Source: Ailanthus altissimus (taxonomy: Eukaryota > Streptophyta > Magnoliopsida > Sapindales > Simaroubaceae). From it: DNA of 64,000 bases. Location: positions 14,098,501-14,162,500 of the forward strand of contig OX327684.1 in assembly GCA_946807835.1 (NCBI GenBank), written 5' to 3'. Below the pieces are notes generated by a model. The model saw only the letters and a list, made by a program, of their open reading frames with translations, had not been told where the DNA came from and ran no database searches. Every line of letters begins with the position of its first letter. The first letter of the stretch is position 1. Shown here piece by piece: positions 47,000-59,517 of this stretch. A program made the position numbers and the translations under genes.

Positions 47000-49400
47000 A
47001 AACTATAGGATATGATCCATCTGTCTTGGAACTCTTCCAAGTCCAGTGACTAACCTACAAATCCTCACTGCCACTTTCGCTGCATCAATATGATAAATTA
47101 GCAGTGAATCTTAGTTTGGTGCGATTCTAACTCACTTAGTACTAATGAGAATGAGCACATTCCCAGATGTAGACTTTCTATCATCTACGTCAAACTAGAA
47201 TTTTGACTCCGTGCGTCTTCTTATTTGAAAGTTACTTTCTCTATTTTTTAGAAACTTATCCTTTGTACCCTCAAGGTACCTCAGGATATGTTTGATTACC
47301 AACAAGTGGTAATCACTTGAATCAGACTGAAATCGGCTCATAACTCTTATAGCCAAACTGATCTCAGGTCTCAAACACATCATAACATACATCAATATCT
47401 GAAAAGCTGATGTATCTGGTGTATTAAACACTCTAACTCTCTCATCTTTCATCTGAAGAGACACTCTCATCGAAAGATGAACATCAGGTCTAAAAGATAC
47501 GTTAACTATCTCATAGTTAACAAACCGTACCTTTTCAAGATGCTATTGATGTGAAATGATTTAGGAGAGTTCTATTAGCATCCTAGCCCTAGTTCTATCT
47601 CTATCTCTATCTCTATCTTTATAAAGCTTTATACCTAGTATAAAGGAAGCCTCTCTCAAATCTTTCATGGAGAAATTCTTACGAGTTACTTCTGACTAAT
47701 TCTAACATACTGACATCATTCGCAATGACCAGTATGTCATCAACAAAGAGTATCAAGAAGACCATCGTGCTCTCATTGACCTTTCATGCGCACTAGACCA
47801 GAAGTCTAGCTGGACGTAAAACCTTTAGGCATTTCAGAATTCCATCTTTACATCCATTAAAGTCATAATATGCTGTAAGAGCCAATAACATTCTAATCGA
47901 CTTTAGCATCAATACTGGTCCAAAGATTTCCTCTTAATTGATCCCATATCACTGAGGATTACCTTCCCAGAACTGATATTGGGCCTAAAAGGTTTCTACC
48001 TTTTATCTGGCTCCCACTACCCCTTTGTAAACTCTTTACAACTAATGAGAACAATTCCCACAGGTAGCTTAACCAAGTCCCGAACTTGATTCGGATACAT
48101 AGAGTCAATTATTATTTTCATGGCTTCTTGCTGCCTCTTGAATTGATGTCTAACATCGACTCTATATAAGTTAAGGATGATTTTCTTCTACCAAGAAAAC
48201 TCCAAGTTCACCTTCAAGCATCAACCATACCTAAAAGGTGACCTAGACATCTTTTCTAACCCATTTGGAGGTGTGCTAAAAGGTTACTGCTTAATTGAGC
48301 CTGAGTTCCCATCATTGGTTCATTGATTTCAAGATTGACTTTACCAAGTTCAATCTTTCTATGATTCTCACGATCCATGAGAAACTCTTTCTCTAGAATA
48401 GTGGTAAACTGAGAAACGAACACATTTCACTTCTCTGAATCATAGAATTAGTATCTTATTGAATTCATAGGATACATAATGAACCTATACTGGTATCTCT
48501 TGAGTGTTGTTTATCTTGTTAAGTAACTATTAGAAAACAAGATACCCTGCTGGGTAACTCTTACGTAAGCAAGACAACCCCAAGTTTTAATATATTTAGG
48601 ATACGGCTTCTTTTCTTTCTGTATCTCATACGGAATGGAAGGAACAACTTTTGATGAAACTTTACTTATTATGTAGCTGTATTTGGAGCAGATGCTCACA
48701 GATATAGATCGGTAACACTCATTATCAATCAGACCATATCTAATAAAGTCTAATTCCTCTTTTTCAAAACATCATTATGTTGTGGATTACCCCGAGGACT
48801 ATAATAAGTGAGAATCTCATTTTTCCTTAAACAAACAGAAAACTTGCTGTTAATGTACTCACTACCTCGATCTAATCAAAGGAATGTGACGTATATTCTA
48901 GTATGTTTGGTCATCTCTGTGAATATATTATTCATAAACTAATTAAGTCTTGATGGTTAGATTAGAAATCTAACCATTCTTAACCAGACGGATAAGCGTC
49001 TAATGCCTATATGACCTAACTTATATACCACAGCTCCGTATGATTTAAGGATTCTGATCTATAGACATTTCTAATTGTATATAATGTCCATTTATTAACT
49101 GACATTCAGCTAATAAAACATCATACTTATTATACAATGCAATTATTGTATTGCATACAAGAAGTAAATTAAGTTGCCCAATAACTTAGACCTACAAGAA
49201 ATCACCATTTTTTACTCTCAACTTTACTTTTACAAGTTGTTGCATTGAAGTCTCTCTCAATCCATGTAACATATTATAGATATGCGAGGGACGTGTAGTA
49301 TCTCATACTCAGATTGAGCTGGCATCATATGCCTTAGAAATGTCTATATGTGTCATACACAAACCTGTGGGAGTCTTCCTAACAATTATAAGGTTTCTAG
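47000..49400 (-). pseudogene. Copia B pol remnant (PR-IN-RT-RNase H)
   Basis: Read on the minus strand from right to left: a protease-like DTTRPSHIYNMLHGLRE (about 49320-49240) without its catalytic motif; an integrase tail at 48699-48511 (SSKVVPSIPYEIQKEKKPYP, WGCLAYVRV); reverse transcriptase with LFVDDILV at about 47760-47725; and an RNase H-linked stretch at 47470-47195 (MYVMMCLRPEISLAIRVMSR, HILRYLEGTKDKFL). The longest open pieces are 60-90 codons, broken by stops. It parallels the Copia A remnant and keeps a little more (I-R-V-M-S-R-F-Q intact). Not functional. Confidence 0.85.
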
Positions 49401-50004
49401 GGCAATTGATTTCTAATACCCAACCTTACTGTAGTGGAAACACTTTTTATCTACATTGCTCTCTTGTTGATCTTTAAATAAACATTGCCTCTGAGGATTG
49501 ATGTTGGGTATCTGCCTCATCTTCTTCTCTTGACACATCTAGTCTCACCAGATATACTTGGAGTAAAAGGTGAAGCACCATGAACAAAGAGGGTCACATT
49601 CTCTCTATTCAATCCTCTAGAGAGATGTTATCAAAATTACCTTACAACAAACTCTAATCAATAATAAATCCAAAATTTTCTGAATCCAAAGCACTTCTGA
49701 TATTCATCCACCGATCAAAGTAATTCCTAGTACGCTAGAGTTAAACTACATTATCTATGCACACCAACTGGTTCGTAGTGGCCATTAGACTTGACAGGCC
49801 AAAATAACGGGAGATGTAAGCAGAATAGTTATTAAATCACTAATAGAATGTTTTAAATCATAGGTATACTAATTATACAATTTTTATTTAAAACGCCCTC
49901 CCATTACTTTACATAATCCTGATAATTTCTCGAACGAGAAGATGATAGTTTAAACTCTTTTAAACTATATAGCAGGAAGTAGATCCCATTAAAATTTACT
50001 CGGG

Positions 50005-50297
50005 CCTCACGTTGTAGCAATATTGGCCTTTGTAAACCCAACAGATAGACAACATTTGTCAATTGCATCTTATGCAACTCTTACCACTTGATCTTGAATA
50101 CACCTTATCCTCACACTATAGCAATATTGGGTAAGTGTATTCCAAATTAACTTTTCAATAATCAAATATATGCTACCAATACTACCCTCATGCTATAGCA
50201 ATATTGGACAATACTTTCGTATATATTTGCCTCATCTCATGTTTAATCGGTATAGTCCAAGCGCAACCAACTAAGTCCTTCACGCTGTAGCAATATT
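50005..50297 (-). repeat. Four-copy 20-bp motif array in the Copia B leader
   Basis: Inverted copies of the Copia A motif lie at 50005-50025, 50109-50129, 50186-50206 and 50277-50297 (plus-strand form CCTCA(C/T)G(C/T)T(G/A)TAGCAATATT). Spacing of 104, 77 and 91 bp mirrors that of Copia A (92, 76, 104 read 5' to 3'). Confidence 0.85.
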
Positions 50298-50907
50298 AGA
50301 AAAAAGCAGACGTGACTCATCTAACACCATATTAACAAGACGGATCACAATAAAACATTATCTCATAATGTAATATTCTTTAATTGATTAAGAGAGATTT
50401 TGTTTCTAACCTTGGTCTTCATTCTCCTAAGGAGGGTGATTCTCAATTAATTAATTTTTCTATGTAAGCACAACTAACCCTCACTAGTAGGGCTCCCATT
50501 ATGGTTACCAGCAAAAATTAATTCTAGTTTATAATGCAGACCAATAACTCTTTATCACTGTATCTCATAAATCCCGATTTATAATGTAGAGTGATTTTTA
50601 TCACTACATCTCATAAATCTACACACGCAAAATTAATTTTGAAACATTGTTCAAAATTACTGTAGCTATTAACAGTAAAAATATTGTTCATGTGCTACTG
50701 TTCAAGTGAACAATACGCCGCGGCGACACTGAATTGTATCATTGCAGCGCTGGGAGGTTGAACCCCCAGCACCACGGCGCCAGCCCCCTGGCGCTGCAGC
50801 ACCCAGTACTTCCCCTTTGGTATACCTGTTTCAACACTTGAAACGCACCATTTTCATCGGGTTATTTACAACCATTCACTTAAACAACACCCATATATGT
50901 CCTAAAT

Positions 50908-50921
50908 GGCTCTGATACTAC
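50908..50921 (-). other. Copia B primer binding site
   Basis: The minus strand reads GTAGTATCAGAGCC immediately after the 5' LTR, the initiator tRNA-Met PBS with the first TGG changed to TAG. Confidence 0.85.
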
Positions 50922-52792
50922 TGTTACCGGGGTTCTAAAATATGTGGGTGTATACATGTGCAAGTGTGTCTATTGCCTAATTACGTATCATATACGAATT
51001 TTTACGTGACGAAAGCATATAAATATGCAATAAACACATTAAATAAATATATTAATGACATTAATATATTAAAAGGCTTGAGAACTCACCTCAACGTGTA
51101 ACGTTATACACATATATCCCTGGAGTCCATATAGAGACCAACTCGCGGTCAGTTCTAGTCACCAACACGGTGGGCTTGGTGGGCTTGGTGAGCTAGAACA
51201 ATAGCCTTATATCCAGCATGGGATTAACTCGTAATCCCCAAAATGGGCGGCGTGTGTTTTTATCATTTTCTCCAAAAGGATAAGAAATGGAGAATTTGAA
51301 GTAATCCACCATTGCTTCAATTGGAACCATAGAGAAAAATGAAACAATTTCATTTTTTTTTCCTTCTTCTTTCTTCTTCCTCGATTCCATTTCTCTCTTT
51401 CTCTCTTTTCCTCAATTTCATTTTTGCTTCTTATTCTCTCGGCAAAACTCACAACACACACTAACACAATTCTTCTCTCTCTTTATATATATATATATAT
51501 AATAAAATATTAATAAAATATATTATATAATAATAAAATAATACTAATAGGTGCCAACTATTTTGCATCCAAAATATAATATTATTATATATAATAAAGT
51601 ATTATATAATATAATAATATATTATATAATATAATAAGAGAGATATTTTAATTATTTAATAATTAAATAATTAAAGTTTGATATGACCATTTTGTCCTCA
51701 TAAATAGTTACCAAGTTTACCTCTAGTGGGTCCCACCAAATCCGCACTTGGGTAAACTCAACTGATGGTCCACAACGCGCCACGTGTCATTATACAATTA
51801 GTAAATAACAATTATTGATATAGATTATCACCTATAAAATTCCCTAGTGCTCATCCATGTCTTATCTTCAAACTTGTATCTCATTGAATAATATGTGCAA
51901 ACGCTTTTACCATATTATTCCACCATAGCGAAACTCTTTCCCGGGATTAATGCTTATGGCCACAAGACTTTTCGAGATACAATCTCAAAGCATCTGGATA
52001 TCAAACTTCCTATACGAGCTGACGAATCCCATATCTGTACACATCGGACTCTATAAGCATCGGACCATACCCAGCGACACCCAACAGTCACACCATGAAA
52101 GGTCTGTGACATGCGTGAAACCAAAGTATGATGAATCAATTACAAGTCCACCGTGGCATTCAGGTCAAGGACCACATATACTACTCAACTCAAGAGGACC
52201 CTTCGTTGACGGCTTATATAAGATGTTTATCGGAGGCCCTCGTGAGTCAGTCTTATATCTAGTCTTAACTAGATACCCATATGTCAATACGAGCTCCAAG
52301 CTCACGGTCGGCTAGGAACGATCATTTATACCCTATAGGTACAACATATGTTGATATATATATAAAGGTATCCACCGACAGACTCACATCGGCAGAAATA
52401 GATCAATGATAATTATTCGAGAACATACTTGCGCAAATGGCATTTTTTGGTACTCGATTGCAACTCTTGCAACTATGCAGTTACTAGTATATTCCCAGGT
52501 TTATGTCCCATTACAGACAAGGCTCCAACTCTTGGATCTGCTGAGTATTATAACCAGCTAACACTTAGCTGTGCTAATATTTAGCATTTATATCTCTCAG
52601 CATGGCTAACTGTAGGCCCTTATCTAAAATCCTTTAGATCTGACCTGAACTTCTTCAGATCTACAATGTCTGCAACGTTACATTGCATAATACAATATTA
52701 ATGGGTATTAGCGATTTAATGATAATGTACACTTGTATAAATACACAAGTATATGTATATTCAGGGATAACACGTAAGCACCGACCCTAATA
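50922..52792 (-). repeat. Copia B 5' LTR with internal deletion
   Basis: 1871 bp, about 300 bp shorter than its partner. At about 51817 ATTATTGA joins directly to ATATAGATTATCACC, whereas the partner has about 300 bp (about 45474-45775) between them. The rest is collinear. The direct GGGCTTGGT duplication at 51172-51189 is private to this copy. Confidence 0.9.
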
Positions 52793-53599
52793 TACACATA
52801 TTAGCGATAAAGAAACAATCACTACAAGACACAAGATATGCCTGGTTCTGTGAAAAATACATACATCTATGGTGGATCAAAGATCCAACTTCTTTTATTA
52901 AAAGTTCATAAAGAACTCTTAGTCACAAAGACCTATTAGATCACAAAGGTATCCTAAATCATTAAGATCTTACATAAGAGATTAATCAAGAAATACAATG
53001 AATAGTCAAAGCTTTCTTTCAAATGATTTAGCATCACTCTCTCCCACACTTAGCACTTAAGTGATCCTATGGTAGCACTTTCTCGCGCATTCAGCACTAT
53101 ATTGCCTACCCAACTCTCTATTATCTCTTATGTTTATATCTTTGATACTTGATTATTCTAAGGGGTTATAAAGAGTTATATAATATTTAAAACGTCCTTA
53201 GAAGTCTTATTTATAGTTAAAATAAGAGTCCATGCGTGTAGGATCCTAAATATCACTCAAAGAAGTCGATCTAAGCTAAAAATAAAATTTTTTGAAACTA
53301 GGCACTATAACGCCACAAAGTTGATGCCATGGCATTGGTATGACCCCGATATAGTGTCGTGGTGTTAGAAAGCTAGTGTCGCGGCCTTGGTGTTTCTATG
53401 TTTAGAGCCACAGTGCGTTGCGACACTGGCCTAGACAGGTCACTTGCTTGTTCTGACCCCTTTCTTACTTTCGACTCTACATTTTGCTCTCTTTCTTGTA
53501 TATTTGATGCATACTCGATCTAATGTTGACTCTTCATTAGTTTTTAAGTTAAAATCATGCACAAATATAATTTTAAATCACTAAAATTTTAATATATTT

Positions 53600-53775
53600 T
53601 GAACAACTTTGATAATAGAGACTTGATATGATCTTTCAGTGATCGTACTCATCAAAGAGAGTGACTATTAGTATAGGGTTAAATCTTAGAAGTATATAAA
53701 TTTATTACTATCCACACAAAAAAATAACTATTAAACTTTAGAATAATGCTCTCTAACATATTTTTTTTATATTCA
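53600..53775. repeat. Element X right LTR-like repeat, second part
   Basis: Resumes the X repeat after Y. Equivalent to 30308-30481. Confidence 0.75.
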
Positions 53776-55575
53776 AGATGAAATTTTATTCTATAAGTAT
53801 TGTATATGTATGCACCATATAACAGATGAATATATACATAATTAAAAAATTAATAATAACATATTAAATATGCAACTTAACAGAATTATAACATACATAT
53901 TATTATTTTCTTATTACATTAATGATGGTCACGTCGTGGGGATGGAGAGAGAGAGAATAGAGAGCAACATAGCCAGAGAAAGAGGGAGACATTAGAATTC
54001 ATTTAGGATTTATATTATTTACTTATATCTCCTTTCCTTTGTTTTGATTTGCCTCCGCCTCTCTCTTTTGTCTCGGTGTCTTAGTGTCTATTAGCACAAG
54101 TCACGTGCATGTAACGTGGTGGCACCCTTTACTGACAAAATAAGTGTCACGTGCTACTTCTGTTGTTTGAGATAGAGAAAGTGCGTGTTGTGTGTTTTGA
54201 TTCGGACAGTTGGCCACAAACAATCACAATTGCGAATGTGATGTGAGTATTTTGATGCCTTGGTTTTTGGAGACAGGTGTCTTTGTCTATGGCACGATTG
54301 ATTGGATTTGGGTAGTAGTAGTGGTAGGTTAGCTTTGCTCTCATTTATACCACTTGTGGGTTTGTAGCTGCATATTCAATTATGGTGGTTTTCTTACTTA
54401 TGATCAAAGAATATTGTCAATCTTATGCACATTTTTTTAACTATTAACTTTAAGCATCATATTCATCTTATACACACTTTTCTCTTAATTGAGAGTAATT
54501 TTTTTAATTATATATATATAAGTAAACTTCCCTCTTTTATAAGAGTTGATATCTAGACTCAGTTATATATAAAAGTTGATACAAATTGATTCAGATAGAT
54601 CCTGACCCAAATATGTTAAAAAAAAATCATATTCAAAGATTTTGAATTTTATATATAAGAAGATAGTAAAAGCTTAACTCTTAGCAAATTAACACTTGTT
54701 ATTGTTAAAAAATAATACCCTTTTGCTCCAAAAGCAAACCCACATAGAACACTTGTTTCTAATTGGGTCGACCAAGGCCGACAAAGTGGTAGACAGGCGG
54801 CGACAGTTTGGTTATTTGGTGTTAATATAAAAATGGCAGGGTGCGTTTGTTGAATCATTTATTAATATTTAGAAATATCTTGAAGAAATGTAAGTAGAAT
54901 TATATATACAATATTATTATGCAAACTAACGACTAAAGTACCACGATATAGTAAATGTGTTAAAAAAAAATTAATAATCTTATAATTATTTCCTATTACT
55001 CAAGTTATATGCATGAATTTTTATAAATAGCTTGTATGTTTAATATTTATTTACATTAACAAATTATGCCTTGTGATTATAGAATATAGATCCTCATCTA
55101 CACAATCTAACAAAAAGAATCACATTTTTTCTTTCATGGAAAAAGGAGCACAATTTTGCTAGGATTAAACATATTACAGTAGTGGACTCGTGATATGTTA
55201 TTAGTACAGAAGAGGTCTAGCAAGAAAATAGGGATACAAGAAAGGTAAAATAATTACAAGTCTCAGCAGATAATTTGCCTTCATATGTTTCATGCAATCA
55301 TATATTAGAGAGAACCAAATTTACAGAATTAATTATCATACTACTACAACTTTTTCTGTTGATGAGGGGCACCAGAAGAAGGAAAAAGAAAATAGGAAGA
55401 AAAAAAAAAAGAAACCAAATACCCTCACTGACAAACAAAAACGCAAACTGAAAAAATAAGTGGAACTTCAGATCAATTCAAATAACGTTTATATAAAAAG
55501 ATTCTATAAATGTTGAAACTATCAGTTTGATCAACCCTCGAATTTAAAATTTGGTTAAAGTGAAGCTAGAACCCT
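53776..55575. other. Intergenic region, no supported gene
   Basis: A GA-rich patch (53940-53990) and CACGTG palindromes at 54102-54107 and 54148-54153 stand out. Frames at 54147-54344 and 54649-54858 have no recognisable features. The last 300 bp is the 3' flank and probable 3' UTR of the NF-YB gene. Confidence 0.5.
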
Positions 55576-58500
55576 TTAATCATTCCCTTGCATGGATGGA
55601 ACTATCATATGCTGCCCCTGTGCCTGTGAAATTTCAAGAAACAAACAAACATTAAATTCTCCAACGCAGCACTAAAATCCACTAACACTGCCCCCAATTT
55701 CATCTCCTAGAAAGGTTTAAGAAAATGTAAAAGAAATAAAGCAATTTACGAACTTCTGTTTTCCATATTCACAAGCAAAAATTTGTTCATTGAGAGTGGT
55801 GTAGGTAACAAAGGAAAAACATGAAGGCAGCTGCGAAGCTTAATAAACTAAATGGAAGCTCATATCCAAAACACAGAATAACATAAGATGCCACAGCCAT
55901 ATTGCAATTGGTATAAATTGAAAACCAAAGACATTTTTAATAGGAAAACAATCAACAATTTTAATGCCTAAATAAGCAGGTCCCTAAGATCTGTCATGAA
56001 TGATGCATCATAGCTGCCTATTTACCAACAAGTTCAATGGCTTATCCCTACCCATAGTTTTTCCACTATGATGACTTATTCATTAGCACAACATAACACC
56101 CCAAAAAAGTTTTGAAACTGAATTTTACAAGTTGTGGTGATTATAACTAGTATATTATTAGAGGCATCCAATTCTTAAAACCGATCATCTTCGTAAGTAT
56201 TAAACTAATATCCAAGTCCATCTTTCTTTACTACAAAGACCAGAGGCCTCCTACAAGGCATCACCCATCAGTTACCAAAATATTAACAACAAAAAAAGAT
56301 CCATTACATTCTCATTTAGAAAAGTGGAAGAGAAATTGTTCAACAATCTTAGAATGGGCAATGTTTTTACACAGTTCAACCCTTTTTCTTATCAAAATTA
56401 TGTATGTTATCTTTTATATGTTAGAGATGAATCTAGCCCACTAATGAATCCTAGCAATTCAGAAATCAACATCTACCCTTAATCTAGGTGAACATGACTG
56501 TATAATGTTGTTTTCTAGACCAGTGCATCTGTGTACAAATGATTTTGCTACTTAGTATCTAAACAGCAAGATAGGAAGAAAAATACTTTAAATTCAGATC
56601 CATTTTTCAATCACAAATTAACCAATGATTTAAAGAAACCATGAGTAGATAAAGAATTGGTACACCAATAAGCAGACCAACAATTTCCTAAATTGGTACA
56701 CCAATATGCAGACCAACAGTATACTAAATAGTTAGTTCCAACATTTAACTTGAATTTTATTCTCAGTTTGTTAGTGAAAAATTGATCGAGAGAGAGAGAG
56801 AGAGAATTACTTGAGGATTAACATAGTTCAGTGAACCCTGAAGAGCATACTGCAGATGTATTCACCACCAAGGAGGGAAAAGTAGAATAAAGTAAGTTGA
56901 TGATCATTCATTTAACAAGAACAAAACAACCCCAATTTAAAAAATTGGAACCCCTAGAAGGGATTCTAAAGCAGAAGCATTTGAATTATATGGTTGGACC
57001 TGTGCATTTTGGCCAGGCAGTGCTCCAACTGTGTCTCTCTTAGCAGATCCATCCCCACCCCTAGCAGATCCCTTGGTGTCACCCTGTAAAAGTTCAAGGT
57101 TTTGATTCTGAACTCTATAGAAGGAGAAACAAAAACCATATAAAGTAAATAACAAAAAAATATCTGAAAGAAAAGTGTTTGATTACCTCCATCTGTGAAT
57201 ATGTGATCATTCGAAAAGTTAATTCCCACCCAGAAGAGAAAAAAAGGCCAATTGTTAGAAATTTACAAAAAAGGCTCTTGCAAAGGCATTCCATAAAAAG
57301 CCAAACGAAATGACTATGATCCATGCAGTTAATACAAATAAAACATTGAAAGAACAGAAAATAAGTTCCAAACAGGCTCTAATTTTTCACTCTTAGCATA
57401 AGAACATTAACTAAATTACATGTTCTAATTTTCCTTGATTCACTTAATTTTCTCTCTATCCACACAGATTAAAAACTATTATCAATCAAGGTTGCATCTC
57501 ACCTAAGAAATTAAAGGAAAACAAAAGTTAACCAAGAGAAAAGAAAGGAGCCAGAAAAGAACGGAAACCTTACCTCTCTATACCTCATAAGGTATGCCTT
57601 AAGTGGCTCAATGTAGTCTTCAAAACCTAGAGTTGCCATTGCCCACAGCAAATCATCCCCATTGATTGTCTTCCTCTTCTCCTTTTGACACTTATCACTT
57701 GCCCTACAATAAAAACATTTCCCCAAACCATTTTTAAGAAAATGAAATCCAATTTTCCAGTAACACAACTACAATTTACAATATATAAACCCCTTATATT
57801 TCTTTAAAACACAGATTCACTATAAAAAAGAATAACTAAATCCACTTCCCAAAGATATCAAACATTCCACAAATCATTTCAAAAACTTCAAACCCCATTC
57901 CAATGCCGATAAAATTTCACCCAAAAAAAAAAAATTCCACAAATCAAAAGCGAGCTTCTGAGACAACAACCCGCAATTCACAAGACAATCCTTCATTTCA
58001 GCAACAACATTCACGATCCACAAAACAAAATCTCAGTTATTAAAATCATTGACACCTCTATCCCACCAATCAAAATCCAACTTCCAAAAACAATTAACAG
58101 ATTTGACAAAACAAATCCCTTATTTGACAAAAAAACAATTGTCAATGAATGAAACAAAACCACACTTCACAAAAACAAAACACTCACAATCAGAACCCAG
58201 CAACATATTTGCCAAACACCAATTTGCAATTACAACCAACCAAAAAGAGAAGAAAGCAAAATTTTAAGAACCATAATTCACCCAAAACTCATTGTTTCTC
58301 AAAACACCGTCCATATTTTCAATTCACTAAACAAACAAAAGCCCACTTTTTAGAAAACTGAAATCACAATTTATTTTTAACATCATACAAAAATATAAAG
58401 TAAATAATTTGAACCTTTGACCTACAGGATCATCTCAAGATATTTTATCACTAAACCAACTAGTACCCACAGAAAAATTTCAGAAAGGATAAATCAGACT

Positions 58501-58751
58501 TGACAGTTAATATATTTTGATTTTGCATACTCGCTGGTAATAAAGCTGATGAACTCAGAGACGCATTCCTGGACGGTATCCTTGGCGTCCTTGGCGATCT
58601 TGCCGTTAGCAGGCAAGGCCTTCTTCATGATCCTGCTAATGTTAGCTATTGGCAAATACCTGTCCTGCTCTCTTACTCCAGAGCGTGGACTTTGCTCTCC
58701 CCCGCTCTCGTGGCTCCCTCCCGCAGGACTCGTTGGTGCTGCATCCGCCAT
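55576..58751 (-). CDS. NF-YB: NF-YB subunit of the CCAAT-binding factor (five coding exons)
   Basis: Encodes a 173-residue Nuclear Factor Y subunit B. NF-YB pairs with NF-YC through histone folds in the nucleus, and with NF-YA binds CCAAT boxes. Exons on the minus strand: 58751-58531, 57703-57574, 57083-57000, 56849-56811, 55623-55576; all borders are GT..AG, the junctions keep frame, and the stop is TAA at 55578-55576. The start is the only ATG before a typical Ser/Gly-rich lead ([14 protein letters not shown]). The histone-fold core spans residues about 27-117: [58 protein letters not shown] and [18 protein letters not shown]. Residue 54 is Lys in KIAKDAK where LEC1-type proteins have Asp, so this is a non-LEC1 type, closest by memory to the NF-YB8/10 group. 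The tail ([35 protein letters not shown]) also fits that group. The donor of exon 3 (GTCCAA) is weak. No frame damage is seen. Confidence 0.95.
57704..58530 (-). other. NF-YB intron 1
   Basis: Splits the Glu codon of ITSE|ASDK: the exon ends ..AGCGA before GTATGC, and the next exon starts GGCAAGTGAT after TTGTAG. Plus-strand open frames at 58049-58361 are chance frames within this intron. Confidence 0.92.
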
Positions 58752-59285
58752 CTCAACAATTTCCTATATCCCCACGCATATACATCAATTTCCCCTCACG
58801 CGTTAACGAACAATATCAAAAATAAAATTTTGTTTTTTTAAAAGAAAACCCTAGATTGAAATACATCATTTATGCAAGCAAAAATCTGTTCACACATACA
58901 TAAATCTATATCCATACACTTAATCAAGTGACATACGTATGGTAATAATTAAATATTGAAAATGATAGATTGAAGATGCATAAATTATGTACGCATGATA
59001 ATAAATACATACATCTATATACTTAACTTGTACTATAATAATCAAATAGACCTCGATCTTTCCGCCATCACATCATACATAAATACATAACATCTACACG
59101 TACGAACATACAATATTTATATACATAAATAGAATATCTAAAAATCAAAATCAAGGAAATAAAAAGCACGAATTTTCCGGATACATATATACCTGTATTC
59201 GTACAAATATTTATGTTTATATATGAAACTTAAAAATGAAAAACAGAGAGAAATGAAAAATGGAAGAGGGAGTGAGAGAAGATAC

Positions 59286-59490
59286 CGGGGTGTTTGTATT
59301 TGGCGCGCGAGTTGGAGAAGGAGAGGACAAGGGTGAGTGATTGGTGCGAAAGTTATTGTTAAACAAATAATAATTTAAATATTATTTATTTTTGTTTGAG
59401 GGTTTAAAGATCCGACGATGGAGAAGCTAGGGGGAGGAAAGAGGAGGACGAATGGGGAATGATGAGATCAGAGGTTCAGAGCGACGACTT
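59286..59490 (-). other. Probable NF-YB 5' UTR exon
   Basis: A good donor, CCCCG|GTATCTTCTC, occurs at 59286/59285 and a TATA box lies about 30 bp beyond 59490. This suggests a non-coding first exon and a 5' UTR intron ending shortly before the ATG at 58751. The acceptor is not clear (GATATAG or TTGTTGAG just before the ATG). Transcript data would decide. Confidence 0.4.
59299..59306 (+). promoter_or_regulatory. E2F-like site TTTGGCGC
   Basis: TTTGGCGCGCGA matches the E2F consensus TTTSGCGS and lies in the presumed 5' UTR of NF-YB. A single site in a GC-rich patch, so functional weight is low. Confidence 0.35.
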
Positions 59491-59517
59491 TTTGTGGATC
59501 AGAGCCGTTGGCTTTGG

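Larger units (their letters stand above)
44580..52792 (-). mobile_element. Copia B, full-length decayed LTR retrotransposon
   Basis: An 8.2-kb minus-strand element of the Copia A family: 3' LTR 44580-46749, 5' LTR 50922-52792, PBS adjoining the 5' LTR, four-copy leader array, pol remnants in Copia order. Flanks CACAC (44575-44579) and TACAC (52793-52797) agree at four of five bases, fitting a mutated target duplication in the 5' LTR of Y. In an aligned 105-base LTR stretch (about 46032-46135 against 52070-52172) I count about 10 differences, so the insertion is not recent. Confidence 0.92.
33659..53594 (-). mobile_element. Element Y: non-autonomous LTR retrotransposon, three times interrupted
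   Basis: LTRs at 33659-36801 and 44388-53594 contain nested insertions. Without them each is about 1 kb and they align (TGTTA(G/A)AAA start, CCACTTGTTGG(G)AGTTTT, ACAAGATAT, TCTCTTATGTTTATATCTTT, ACCCCTTTCTTACTTT, CTAAAATT near the end). TATTT at 33654-33658 and 53595-53599 is a perfect target duplication inside the right LTR of X. On the minus strand TGGTATTAGAGC follows the LTR at 44388, a one-base variant of the initiator tRNA-Met PBS, fixing orientation. Net interior is only about 1 kb (36802-37326 and 43914-44387) with no ORF. It fits a small LARD- or TRIM-like parasite with Copia-type priming; I do not recognise the family. Confidence 0.82.
44388..53594 (-). repeat. Element Y 5' LTR (split by Copia B)
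   Basis: Pieces 44388-44579 and 52798-53594 total about 1 kb and align with the Y 3' LTR. The CACAC/TACAC copies mark where Copia B entered. Confidence 0.78.
29786..53775 (+). mobile_element. Element X: outermost LTR element of the nested stack (orientation unknown)
   Basis: Direct repeats of about 0.7 kb delimit it: 29786-30481, and a right copy split into 33154-33658 plus 53600-53775 by element Y. Both start TGTTGGAGAAAAAGTTTTAA. The right fragment at 53600 continues exactly where the left fragment stops (AACTTTGATAATAGAGA, GATCGTACTCAT, AGAGAGTGACT, CTCTAACATAT). Sequence TCAAG precedes the left copy and also follows near 53773, compatible with a target duplication but the end base is not fixed. 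I find no PBS, PPT or coding remnant inside, so strand is arbitrary here. Confidence 0.7.

Noticed and set aside
58049..58361. Plus-strand ORFs of 70-72 codons
   Set aside because: They lie inside intron 1 of NF-YB on the opposite strand in a low-complexity A/C-rich stretch.
58549..58806. Plus-strand 85-codon ORF
   Set aside because: Antisense shadow of NF-YB exon 1.
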